DNA from: Olivibacter jilunii
GTDB lineage: Bacteria; Bacteroidota; Bacteroidia; Sphingobacteriales; Sphingobacteriaceae
DNA length: 64,000 bases
Assembly (NCBI RefSeq): GCF_900607235.1
Contig: NZ_LR027851.1
Span: 434,001 to 498,000 of the forward strand
Direction: 5' to 3'
Of the stretch, positions 25,281-34,900 are shown one piece after another. A model generated the notes under the pieces. It was given only the letters and a program-made list of their open reading frames with translations. It did no database searches and was not told the origin of the DNA. Position numbers and translations under genes: made by a program. The first letter of the stretch is position 1. Every line of letters begins with the position of its first letter.

Positions 25281-26648
25281 ATGGCAAATTCAACTACTGA
25301 GAAACCATCGTACTGGAGTAGCTTTGAAAAGATTATTTTTCGTTTCTTTTTGATCTATTTACTACTTCAAGCTTTACCGTTAGATTGGAAGTATTGGGCA
25401 AATATTTTCAAAATCGATTGGTTTCACCCAACTTTAACCGATCTGTTCAATATAAGTCGGTATACGCCCCAACTGTTATCTTCTTATATGGCAGGCGATT
25501 ATTGGGGTTTGAATACCTTTGCTGATTGGTCAATTTTAGCATTGATTGCGCTTATTGGTACGCTAGCGTGGAGTGGTTTTGATCGTGGTACGCCACGCGC
25601 GTATGATCGCTGGTACTATTTTCTTCGCGTAATTTTACGTTATCGCCTGGCTTTGGGTGTCATTGCTTACGGCTATTTAAAACTATTTCCTTTGCAATCT
25701 CCTCCACCAACACTGAGTGATTTGAATACCCCTTATGGTGATCTGTCAGCCTGGAAAATTTTTTCGCTTAGTTTGGGTGTAGCCCCCTCTTTTGAAAGTT
25801 TTTTGGGCTTTGTGGAAATCCTAGCCGGACTGCTCTTATTATATCGAAAAACTGTATTCATCGCAACTTTCATTATCCTTAGCTTTACAGGAAATGTGTT
25901 TCTTTCCAATTTGGCTTATGAAGGGGGAGAGGCAACATATAGCTTATACCTCATTCAATTTGCCCTTGTTTTGCTGGCTTATGATGCGCCTCGTCTGTAT
26001 ACGTTACTCACGCTTGAACGCGCTGCAGTACCCGCCCGATTCAAACCCGAATATGTAACAAATTACGGTTCTATTGGAAGAATGGTGTTAAAACTCGGCT
26101 TTTTATTGTTTTTTGTCGTACTCTATGGGCAACGAGCTTATACGCAATATCGAATGGGGGGCTATCAATTTTCTTCCCGTTCCGGTTTATTAAGGGAAGG
26201 CTTTTATGATGTAAGTTCTTTTGTATACGATGGAAAGGAACTTCCGTATGTCAGCAAAAGCAGTTTACGTTGGCGAAATGTGGTTGTGGAAAAATGGCCA
26301 ACCCTTAGTATACAAACGGCAGTTGGACTGAAACCCGATACACATAACGTCGAAGTAATACATCGCAATGACGAAGCTAAGGCCTATGAATTTGCCGGTA
26401 ATGGTGCTAGGCGCTACTATCGTTGTGAAAAAAACGATGGAGGAGGACTTACCCTGAATGCCCTACAAAACCATAACGAATTGACGAAATTTTCTTTTTC
26501 AACGATCTTCCTTTCGGATAGCACCATCCGGTTGATTGGAAAGGATGCTGCTCAAAAAGTGATCGATATACACTTGCGCAAAATAGATAAGAAATACCTA
26601 TTAAAGGAAGCGAAGAAAGTGGGCAGACGCAGCCAACTCATATTATAA
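25281..26648 (+). CDS. DoxX-like membrane protein, copy 1
   Basis: A 455-residue inner-membrane protein with several helices in the first 260 residues and a soluble C-terminal domain (about 300-455). The helix text YRLALGVIAYGYLKLFPLQ and FVEILAGLLLLYRKT matches DoxX-like proteins, whose relatives include the DoxD/DoxA thiosulfate:quinone oxidoreductase and MauE. It is clearly homologous along its length to the next gene, so the pair arose by tandem duplication. In this operon the two may form a quinone-linked membrane anchor for the cytochrome and SoxC-like enzyme. That role is inference. Confidence 0.7.
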   Translation: MANSTTEKPSYWSSFEKIIFRFFLIYLLLQALPLDWKYWANIFKIDWFHPTLTDLFNISRYTPQLLSSYMAGDYWGLNTFADWSILALIALIGTLAWSGFDRGTPRAYDRWYYFLRVILRYRLALGVIAYGYLKLFPLQSPPPTLSDLNTPYGDLSAWKIFSLSLGVAPSFESFLGFVEILAGLLLLYRKTVFIATFIILSFTGNVFLSNLAYEGGEATYSLYLIQFALVLLAYDAPRLYTLLTLERAAVPARFKPEYVTNYGSIGRMVLKLGFLLFFVVLYGQRAYTQYRMGGYQFSSRSGLLREGFYDVSSFVYDGKELPYVSKSSLRWRNVVVEKWPTLSIQTAVGLKPDTHNVEVIHRNDEAKAYEFAGNGARRYYRCEKNDGGGLTLNALQNHNELTKFSFSTIFLSDSTIRLIGKDAAQKVIDIHLRKIDKKYLLKEAKKVGRRSQLIL

Positions 26649-26660
26649 ATTTTATAAGCC

Positions 26661-28289
26661 ATGGATTCATCAATTGTTTCACCTATTCATTCTTCGATTT
26701 CAGAAGAAGCTGTCCAAAATGCAGTGAGCCCTAGTGGCCATGTTTGGAACAAGGGGCAGAAGTTCGGTTTCCGATTGCTGTTTTTGTTTTTTGTTCTCAT
26801 GTCTATTCCTTGGAATATCCGTTGGTATACAGATCTATTTGCAATTGATTGGACGAGTCTCCACTATCGTGATTTATATGACATTGCGCGGTTTCAACCT
26901 TCTTTCCCTATGTTAACTAAGTGGCTTCCCGAGTGGTATGGCTATAATGACTGGATTATCGTATTGTTGTTTTCCTTAATTGGTGCGCTATTATGGAGCG
27001 CAGTTGACAAAAAGGCAAGGGATTATCGTAAATTGTATTACTGGTTAATGGTCGTTGCTCGTTATCGCGCCGGAATCGGTATCATCGGTTTTGCCTTCAC
27101 AAAAGTGCTCCCGGTTCAAATGCCTTATCCGTCAGAAGGCTTGTTGAATACAAATTTTGGTGATTTGACGCCACAAAAAATCTACTGGTTATCTATCGGT
27201 ATTGTACCCTGGTATCAGGTGTTTGCAGGTATTGTAGAATTGTTGGCCGGTAGTTTGTTGTTTTTTAGAAAAACAACTTTTTACGGAGCAGCCCTGCTGG
27301 TCGGTGCACTAGGTAGCATTACTTTTGTAAATTTTGCTTATGACGGAGGTGTGCATATTTATGCTTCTTATTTCGTGCTCTTTGGCTCATTTATTCTGAG
27401 CTATTATGTGTCTGATATCTATCGCTTAATGATTTTGGAACAAGTAACCGTGCCAAGACATTACTACCCTAAATTTCGAAGAAATTGGCAGCATATTGTC
27501 CGTTTCGGTTTAAAGACAGTGGTCCTCGTTTTGTTCTTAGGCGTACTGTTTTATGTGCAACTGCTCAATTTTTGGTATGATCCTTATAAGCAACCGTCAT
27601 CTCCGGGCGTTGCAAAACTCCGAGGCTATTATCAGGTTGATGAATTTTATCTAAATGGCAAGTTAATTCCTTTTAATCCAAATGACTCATTACGGTGGCA
27701 GGATTTAACCTTCGAAAAGTGGAGTAGCTTAACCTTTAAAGTTAATAGGGCGCAACCATTGGATTTATCCAATGGGGGTGGTAGCCCGATCCGCGATGTG
27801 GATCGTACCTTCGAGATTGCCGGTGTTGCTGGTGGGCGCCGGGTTTATCACTATTATGCAGATACGATTACGCAAACACTTTATCTGGAAGATAAGAATA
27901 TTGCTGCGGCACGCTTCCCTGCAAGCGTTAAAAGACGAAATGTTGACTATCCAAATAGGCAAGGAGCCGGGCAAACTGCGATTGATGATATTTATCCAGC
28001 GGATTGGATAAGTTCTACGGCTTGGCAGCATATTGGAAAGGAAGATCAAATGATCGACCCACGAGGGGCAACGGCTAGAAGATCCAGAGACTTCGTCAAA
28101 GCACCGCTCCCCCTTATTCGAAATAAAATGGTCTTGCAATATAGGACGAGTGATAATGGCTCGACGGTGGTTCTAGAGGGATTAAATGAGTCGCGAGATT
28201 CCATTAAAGTGGTATTAAAGCGTCAGCATCGGAATTATACTTTAACCAAAAGCACCTTGGACGCAGGATCCTATGATCGTAAAGAATAA
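26661..28289 (+). CDS. DoxX-like membrane protein, copy 2
   Basis: A 542-residue paralogue of the preceding protein. Shared blocks include YRAGIGIIGFAFTKVLPVQ, a FGDLTPQKIYWLSIGIVPW region against YGDLSAWKIFSLSLGVAPS, and VELLAGSLLFFRKT. It has an extra C-terminal insertion of about 80 residues. The stop overlaps the cytochrome start by 17 bp, so expression is coupled. The exact electron or substrate role is unknown. Confidence 0.7.
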   Translation: MDSSIVSPIHSSISEEAVQNAVSPSGHVWNKGQKFGFRLLFLFFVLMSIPWNIRWYTDLFAIDWTSLHYRDLYDIARFQPSFPMLTKWLPEWYGYNDWIIVLLFSLIGALLWSAVDKKARDYRKLYYWLMVVARYRAGIGIIGFAFTKVLPVQMPYPSEGLLNTNFGDLTPQKIYWLSIGIVPWYQVFAGIVELLAGSLLFFRKTTFYGAALLVGALGSITFVNFAYDGGVHIYASYFVLFGSFILSYYVSDIYRLMILEQVTVPRHYYPKFRRNWQHIVRFGLKTVVLVLFLGVLFYVQLLNFWYDPYKQPSSPGVAKLRGYYQVDEFYLNGKLIPFNPNDSLRWQDLTFEKWSSLTFKVNRAQPLDLSNGGGSPIRDVDRTFEIAGVAGGRRVYHYYADTITQTLYLEDKNIAAARFPASVKRRNVDYPNRQGAGQTAIDDIYPADWISSTAWQHIGKEDQMIDPRGATARRSRDFVKAPLPLIRNKMVLQYRTSDNGSTVVLEGLNESRDSIKVVLKRQHRNYTLTKSTLDAGSYDRKE

Positions 28290-28845
28290 ATTGTATACAG
28301 CCATTCTATTTTTCATAGGTACTTTTTGGAGCTGCCAACCGTCACCTAAAGATGTACTTATTCGTCCACGAGAGGAAAACTACCCGGAAAGTTTTGGTTT
28401 TGGAAGGATAGTAAAAGAAAATGAAATTACCCAATTCGCAATTTCGGTTGCTCCGAATGGTAAGGGATTACCTGCAGGCAACGGAAATGCAAAAGAAGGA
28501 GCGCTAATTTATCAACAAAAATGTGCTTCCTGTCATGGAAAGACAGGCGAGGGAGGGGTTTATGATCGATTAGTAGGAGACCATGGGGTAAAAGAAAAAA
28601 CCATCGGAAATTACTGGCCGTATGCGACCACCTTGTTTGACTATATAAGGAGAGCAATGCCTTATAATGCACCGGGCTCGCTTGCTAATGATGAAGTTTA
28701 TCATTTGACGGCTTATTTATTGTCGGCCAATTCATTAATTGCGGATACACTGCACATTAACTCGATTACTTTGCCTAAAGTAAAAATGCCTAATAGATAC
28801 AAATTTATTTCGGATGATAGGCGTGATGGGCCAATGATTAAGTGA
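28273..28845 (+). CDS. c-type cytochrome lipoprotein
   Basis: A 190-residue protein with a lipoprotein-like signal (FIGTFWSC, Cys 21) and one c-type haem site, CASCH at 84-88. A downstream RRAMPYNAPGSL supplies the probable axial Met. SoxD- and SorB-like cytochromes that accept electrons from SoxC/SorA-type sulfite dehydrogenases have this size and motif. It overlaps the DoxX-like gene and shares its stop region (GTGA) with the SoxC-like gene, so the two are probably made together. Confidence 0.85.
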   Translation: MIVKNKLYTAILFFIGTFWSCQPSPKDVLIRPREENYPESFGFGRIVKENEITQFAISVAPNGKGLPAGNGNAKEGALIYQQKCASCHGKTGEGGVYDRLVGDHGVKEKTIGNYWPYATTLFDYIRRAMPYNAPGSLANDEVYHLTAYLLSANSLIADTLHINSITLPKVKMPNRYKFISDDRRDGPMIK

Positions 28846-28847
28846 AT

Positions 28848-30110
28848 ATGAAAGAGGATAACAAAATAATAAATACGCGGGCAGCTGATAACTTATCCAA
28901 CTTAAAAATGGATCGGCGAAGTATGTTAAAGGGTACCGCAGCGCTTGGTTTGGTATTGGTTGAAGACTCTTTGGGCCGGGTTACGCAAGTGGCAAGGCAA
29001 ACACTCCCGACACCGATAACCAACCCAACTAAAATTCAAGGAGCGCCTCCCGGTATTTTAGGCACACGTTCAGTTTTTGAGAAACCGGTTAAATTGCCAT
29101 CTTTTACTTCGGCGAGAACCCCTTTGCAAGACCTGTATGGAACAATTACACCTGCCGACTTGCACTTTGAGCGAGATCACGCAGGTGTGCCGTTTATTGA
29201 GCCCTCCAAGCATGACCTGCTTATTCATGGGATGGTTGAAAAACCAATGTCGTTTACCCTAGAGGATATCAAGCGTTTTCCTGTATTTACGCGCATCTGC
29301 TTTATTGAATGTTCAGGAAATTTTCGGACCGGAAAGACGACGTTGACACCACAGGAAATTTGCGGATTGACCAGTCAAAGTGAGTGGACCGGCGTTATGC
29401 TGTCGACACTTTTTCGAGAGGTTGGCATCAAGAGTAAAGCTAGTTGGTTTATTGCAGAAGGAGGGGATGCGGCTTTGATGACACGAAGTATTCCTTTAAA
29501 CAAGGCATTTGATGATGCCATGATTGTGTATGCACAGAATGGAGAGGCTATACGGCCTGAGCAAGGTTATCCCCTGCGACTGTTATTGCCCGGATGGGAA
29601 GGTAATACGCAAATTAAGTGGTTAAAACGAATTGAATTGACCGATCAGCCTTATATGACACGCGAAGAGACATCGAAGTATACAGAACCTATAGCCGGTG
29701 GGAAAATCAGGCAGTTTAGTTTCGTCATGGATGCACGCTCTATCATTACATTTCCATCTTATCCGTTGCAAATCTCGAGGGGATGGGTTGAAATTAGAGG
29801 AATTGCTTGGAGCGGGAGAGGCAGGATCCGGCGGGTAGAGGTAAGTGTGGATGCGGGAAGGTCTTGGCAGGAAGCTTCACTACAGGAACCGATTTTACGT
29901 AAGGCCCATACTGCATTTCGATATTTGTGGCATTGGAATGGAAGAGCAACATTGATCATGAGCAGAGCCATAGATGAAACAGGATACCGGCAGCCGAGTT
30001 ATCGTGAGTTAGTTAAAGCAAGGGAAAGCAAGGGCGGATATCATTTCAATCCGATCACCGTTTGGGAAATCAACGGAAACGGAGAAGTGTTTCTTGTTAA
30101 TGATCGCTAA
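28848..30110 (+). CDS. SoxC-like sulfite dehydrogenase (molybdopterin)
   Basis: A 420-residue enzyme from ATG 28848; a GTG two codons upstream is possible. A twin-arginine-type start (MDRRSMLKGTAALGL) indicates export as a folded protein. The molybdopterin domain has CFIECSGNFR with the molybdenum-ligand Cys (C155), SEWTGV, and GYPLRLLLPGWEGNTQIKWL. The C-terminal Mo-co dimerisation domain has IRGIAWSGRGRIRRVEVS. These blocks match SoxC and bacterial sulfite dehydrogenases. The expected reaction is oxidation of sulfite or a sulfane-sulfur intermediate with electrons going to the adjacent cytochrome. The rest of a Sox cluster (soxXYZAB) is not in the window. Confidence 0.88.
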   Translation: MKEDNKIINTRAADNLSNLKMDRRSMLKGTAALGLVLVEDSLGRVTQVARQTLPTPITNPTKIQGAPPGILGTRSVFEKPVKLPSFTSARTPLQDLYGTITPADLHFERDHAGVPFIEPSKHDLLIHGMVEKPMSFTLEDIKRFPVFTRICFIECSGNFRTGKTTLTPQEICGLTSQSEWTGVMLSTLFREVGIKSKASWFIAEGGDAALMTRSIPLNKAFDDAMIVYAQNGEAIRPEQGYPLRLLLPGWEGNTQIKWLKRIELTDQPYMTREETSKYTEPIAGGKIRQFSFVMDARSIITFPSYPLQISRGWVEIRGIAWSGRGRIRRVEVSVDAGRSWQEASLQEPILRKAHTAFRYLWHWNGRATLIMSRAIDETGYRQPSYRELVKARESKGGYHFNPITVWEINGNGEVFLVNDR

Positions 30111-30145
30111 TAATTGAAAAAAGAATGAATTTAATTAGTAGTTAA

Positions 30146-30176
30146 TTTGCGAATTGCTTCTCAAGTGCTATTTTTG
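30146..30176 (+). promoter_or_regulatory. Consensus Bacteroidota promoter
   Basis: TTTG (30146-30149), exactly 19 bases, then TATTTTTG (30169-30176): both elements are exact matches to the -33/-7 consensus. The ATG at 30183 starts seven bases later, where transcription should begin, so the mRNA is probably leaderless. This also rules out the in-frame TTG at 30147 as the start codon. Confidence 0.7.
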
Positions 30177-30182
30177 TGGACT

Positions 30183-30545
30183 ATGGCGAAACGCATCCTT
30201 ATCCTAGACGACGATAAAGACATTTTATATTTTTGTTCCATCATTAGTGAGGAATTAGGGCTTGAAGTAGAAACAAGCAATACAACGGAGGATATTGTTT
30301 CGCAAGTGCAAGCGAAATCGCCGGATATCATTCTTTTGGACAATTGGATGCCTGGGCCGGGTGGATTAAAGTCCATTGCCTTATTAAAGGGGGACGTCCG
30401 GTTTAAGCATATTCCAATCATTTTCTTTTCAGCTAATAACGATTTTGATAAAATAGCACAAAATTCACAAGCCGATGTTTACTTAAAGAAACCGTTTGAT
30501 GTAACTGAACTGGAACAAGTGATTTTAAAGCAATTGAATTTGTAG
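30183..30545 (+). CDS. Single-domain CheY-like response regulator
   Basis: A 120-residue receiver with all key residues: D9, D10, D11, phospho-acceptor D53 (ILLDNWMPG), FSANN and K103 (LKKPF). It resembles the receiver at 2698-3054 across the FSAN to KPF region. The promoter placement supports ATG 30183 as start. It is just after the SoxC-like operon but has its own promoter. Confidence 0.9.
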   Translation: MAKRILILDDDKDILYFCSIISEELGLEVETSNTTEDIVSQVQAKSPDIILLDNWMPGPGGLKSIALLKGDVRFKHIPIIFFSANNDFDKIAQNSQADVYLKKPFDVTELEQVILKQLNL

Positions 30546-30571
30546 TGGTTATTTACAGCATCTTTTAGAAT

Positions 30572-30787
30572 CTAATTTAACGTTATATGTTGAACTAGTT
30601 TGGTTGCATTTTCTGTGCCGAGTGCCTCGTTAAGTTCACCATCCACTACTAGATAACCTAATCCGTTTCTATAACAGTAATCTTCTGCCTCATCCCAATC
30701 CCGCGCTAAAATATTTGGCCCTGCAAATAACTGCAATTCCTGTGTGTCGGGGTTAATTGCCTGAAGGTGTGTTGTAAAGGTTTTCAT
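30572..30787 (-). CDS. Small conserved hypothetical protein
   Basis: A 71-residue protein with phrases I associate with a family of short Bacteroidota proteins: INPDTQELQLFAGPNI, then a DEAEDYCYRNGLGYLVVDGEL turn. It is probably a compact alpha/beta fold with no signal peptide. The function is unknown. It converges with the receiver gene and faces away from the MBL hydrolase; the 290 bases between hold no clear gene. Confidence 0.6.
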   Translation of the reverse strand: MKTFTTHLQAINPDTQELQLFAGPNILARDWDEAEDYCYRNGLGYLVVDGELNEALGTENATKLVQHITLN

Positions 30788-31077
30788 ATAATCCTTATCC
30801 GGGCCTGACTATAGCTATAGCCTTTGTAATGCAGACCCTTATCCGGTTGACTAAAATAAAATACTACGTTCAGACTGAACTCCAAATTTTGGTCAAATAT
30901 AGGGAAAAATTGTTCAAAAAACACATGTAAAATGTTATCACTATGTTACGCTTAGGAAAATTATTTTTCGAAAGCTTTTCGCAGCGCAATGTGCCTGCTT
31001 AAAAGGAAGTCATTAAAAAAGCGAGCATCCGGTGTGCCAATATGGTTCGAAAGCATTAATTTTACGAAAATAGATCG

Positions 31078-31803
31078 ATGAAAATTATACCCTTAAAGGA
31101 AGGCAACTACAGTGTCACCAAGAATAAAGAGTTCACTGAATTGAACGAGTTCTTGCCGGCTACTGATCTTAAAATGGCAATTAATCCTTTTTTGGTGATT
31201 GTAGGTGAAGAGCGCATTCTTCTGGACACTGGTCTGGGGACGATTGATACTGACGGAATGCCGCTCATATATCGTAATCTTGAAAAGGAACGAGTAAAAC
31301 CAACAGCCATAACGAAAATTCTCCTTTCCCATTTGCACAAAGACCACATAGAAGGTCTCGGTCAAATGAAAAATGGAAAGTTAATATCCAATTTTCCCGA
31401 AGCGGAGATTTTTTTGCAGAAACGTGAATTGGCTTTTGCCTTGGAACAGAAGGATGTTCCATCTTACAATCCCCGACTGCTTGAAAAATTAGCTGAATTA
31501 CCAAACCTGATTTTTATGGAGGACGATGAGGGGATGATCAGTAATGAAATCTCTTATCAGGTAACTGGTGGACATTCTCCTTTTCATCAAGTTTTTTGGA
31601 TACGAGAACAGAAACAAACAGCCTTCTATGGGGCCGATAATTTACCGCAACGTGGTTATTTAAAGTTACATATTGCCTATAAAAGTGATTATGATGGTAA
31701 AAAGGCAATGATGCTTCGCCAAGAGTGGGAACGGAAGGCCAATAAAGAGCATTGGGCCGTACTTCTATATCATGATATGAAGCTGCCGATATTGAGATTT
31801 TAG
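31078..31803 (+). CDS. MBL-fold metallo-hydrolase
   Basis: A 241-residue protein with the metallo-beta-lactamase-fold signature HLHKDH (85-90), a preceding LLDTGLG and a later GGHSPFHQV that supplies another zinc ligand. There is no signal peptide. It resembles the broad lactonase/quorum-quenching and YtnP-like group, but the substrate is not readable. It lies 157 bases before the A-T-R gene on the same strand; an inverted repeat (TTAACCT at 31838, AGGTTAA at 31860) separates them. Confidence 0.82.
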   Translation: MKIIPLKEGNYSVTKNKEFTELNEFLPATDLKMAINPFLVIVGEERILLDTGLGTIDTDGMPLIYRNLEKERVKPTAITKILLSHLHKDHIEGLGQMKNGKLISNFPEAEIFLQKRELAFALEQKDVPSYNPRLLEKLAELPNLIFMEDDEGMISNEISYQVTGGHSPFHQVFWIREQKQTAFYGADNLPQRGYLKLHIAYKSDYDGKKAMMLRQEWERKANKEHWAVLLYHDMKLPILRF

Positions 31804-31837
31804 GGCGATTGAATTGGCTATACATATTTATATATAT

Positions 31838-31866
31838 TTAACCTATAATTAACAAAAAGAGGTTAA
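31838..31866. repeat. Inverted repeat between MBL and A-T-R genes
   Basis: TTAACCT (31838-31844) and AGGTTAA (31860-31866) are perfect 7-base arms around a 15-base AT-rich spacer. It may be an operator for the downstream gene or a weak terminator; no T-tract follows. Confidence 0.3.
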
Positions 31867-31960
31867 TAGTAAGTTTAGTCTCGGCTAAAGTACTTTATGT
31901 GTAAAATTTTTTCTTGTATAACCATAAATTGCAAAATTGTATTTGTTAAATAAAGATACT

Positions 31961-34900
31961 ATGCAAATACAAGAACCTATTTTAGACAACGATCACTGTA
32001 CTCATATAGTAGATCGATTGGAGGCCATTGCTTTACGACTTTCCCACAAAGTAGCTTTGGTGTTTGAGGGTACGGAGTATACGTACCAATTTCTAAATGA
32101 AGAGGCTAACCGACTAGCCCATTATTTACGAAGTAAAGGGATAACCCATGGATATAAAGTGGCGGTTTGCCTGCGTCAATCACCGCAGCGGATTATCGCT
32201 TTTCTGGCCGTGTTAAAAGCGGGGGCTGCCTATGTGCCCATTGATGGTCAGCTCCCGGAAAGCCGTATTCAAACGATGATTGACGATGCAGGGGTCGACT
32301 TACTTATAACGGAGCAATGTTATGATTTAACCGCAGGAAATTCGGGGGTCAAAAGTGTGATGCTTGATATGCCGGATCACATTGATTTAGCTCAATATCC
32401 AGACAATAATTTAGAACGAATAGTAGAAGCAGATAGCTGTGCTTATATTATCTATACATCAGGTAGTAGTGGTAAACCGAAAGGAGTAATGATCAGCCAC
32501 GGCGCTTTTTATCATTTTGTGAGTCGACAAGCTAAGGTATTGGACATTAACACAGACAGTAGAACTTTACAGTTCGCTTCCCCAAGCTTTGATGCGGCAG
32601 TTATCGATATTTGGGTGCCCTTATTACAGGGCGCTACGGTGGTCTTGTACCCGAAAAATAAGATTGTGGGGGAACCTCTGTTGGATTTTATAGTAGCGAA
32701 TCACATTGATATAGTGCCTCTATTACCACCCGCTGTGCTCGCTTCTTTGCCTGTCAATAAACCTATAGGTAATCTTCATACCATTGCCATAGGGGGTGAA
32801 GCAAGTGTAGAGAGCACGGTTCGTAAATGGTATAAGCGAGTCAAGCTGATTAACAGTTATGGGCCTACCGAAACGACCGTAGCGGTAACCAACTATCTGT
32901 TTGACCAAGATCCTAACCCTCGTATCATCGGTTCAGCGCTTCCGGGAATTGGTCTTTGGGTTTTAGATGCAGAAATGGAACAGGTACCTGTTGGAGGGAT
33001 CGGTGAATTGTACATAAGTGGTCCGCAATTGGCTTTAGGTTATATTAATCGTTCTGATGAGACAGAAAAAGCTTTTATAAAAGCTCCATCGTGGTTTGTG
33101 AATGAACAGGCTGCCGAGCCCAGACTTTATCGTACGGGCGACCGGGTTATAAAGCGTGCAGATGGCATGCTAGAGTATGTGGGAAGGGAAGATGAACAAG
33201 TTAAAATTAGAGGATACCGTATTGAATTGGCTGAGATAGAACATCATATTGCAAAGTTGCCTCAAGTGGCAAGGGCTGCGGTGAAAGTGCATCGTCCCGA
33301 GCTGGGTTTGCCATCATTGACTGCATTCGTCCAGCCTATTGCTAATGTTGATGAACATACATTCAGCGATGTCAGGGTCAAGTTGCAACAATTAATGCCT
33401 GCATATATGGTTCCGGACAAAGTGGTTGTAATGGAGAAACTGCCACTAACTCATGCGGGAAAAGTCGATAAATCGCAATTGCTAATCCCTTCACAGGAAG
33501 ATAAAAAAGGTATATCTATTCGGAGAGAGACAAATCTGACCGAGCTTGTTACAAGGATATGGAAAGACTTGCTAGGTTTGGAGCAAATTTCAACCGATGT
33601 GAACTTTTTTGACCTGGGCGGACACTCTTTATTGCTGGCTCAATTGCATATGCAATTGCCGGAAATGGTGCGGGCCCGAATCGCTTTGCCGGAACTTTAT
33701 ACTTACTCAACCATAAAAGGTTTTGTAGAAGAAGTTGAAAAGAGATTGAATGAAACAGAGGTGTCGCAAAAAATAAAAGCGGAGCAGACTGTCAAAGAAT
33801 TACTGAATGATGCCGAGCTCCTTTTCGATTTTACCATAGGCGATCTACCAAGTGCAGATGTGTTAGCCAGGCCCCAACATATTTTTCTGACCGGTAGTAC
33901 CGGCTTTGTAGGCTCGCATCTCTTGGAAGAGCTTCTTCATCAGCACCCACAGGCTTTGATTTATTGCCTCGTAAGAGCTGAAAGTGAAAAAATGGCAAAG
34001 AAGAGGCTTACTGATACGTTCGATAAGTTTAAACTTAAATGGCATGCTGATTATGACCACCGTGTGAAGGTTGAAGTGGGGGATCTTTCGCTTTCGAATT
34101 TTGGTTTGGAAGATGAACGTTACGCCTATTTAGTGGACACCATCGAAGTGATCTACCACTCTGGTAGCTCGGTGAGTTACGTACAGCCGTATCAACTCAT
34201 TAAAAAGCCGAATATAGATGGCTTACACCATATTTTACACCTAGCGGTTACTCGTAAAGTCAAATATCTTGTATTACTATCCTCCATGGGCGTGTTTAGT
34301 TGGGGGCGGCCTTTTACAGGTAAAACCTGGATGTATGAAGATGATCCAATAGAGCAGAACCTGGATGCGGTAAGTCGCGATTTAGGTTACATACAAAGTA
34401 AATGGGTGATGGAACGCATCGCAGAAAAGGCCAAATACAAAGGCGTGCCGATCATTAATTTCCGATTAGGCTTTGCAGTTTGTCACAGCACTTCCGGTGC
34501 TACCGTTAAGAATCAATGGTGGGGAGCCTTAATTCGCAGCTGTGCAGAATTGCAATCATTCCCTTTGGTGATGGGGTTGAAAGATGAATTGACGACCGTG
34601 GATTATATGTGCAAGGCAATCACCCATATTGGAAAAAAGCCTGAAGCAGTGGGTCTAAATTTTCACTTGTCGCCTTTGCCGGAAAATGATGTTTCGCTGA
34701 CCGATTTCTGTGCTAAGATGAATGAATATTTTGGATTGAAACTAGAAGGAATGGCGTATCAACAATGGCTAAATCAATGGCGTTATCATAATGAACTCCC
34801 AATATACCCACTTTTAAGCCTGTTCACGGAAGATGTACATGAAGGCAAATGTTTGGTAGAAGCCTATGAAAACACCTACTACTATGATCGAAGCAATACC

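Noticed and set aside
27765-28139. 124-codon frame opposite the second DoxX-like gene
   Set aside because: It is antisense to a conserved paralogous protein and has no recognisable features.
30147-30182. TTG start for the receiver gene after the SoxC-like operon
   Set aside because: It falls within the -33/-7 promoter and would add a hydrophobic stub before a normal receiver start at ATG 30183.
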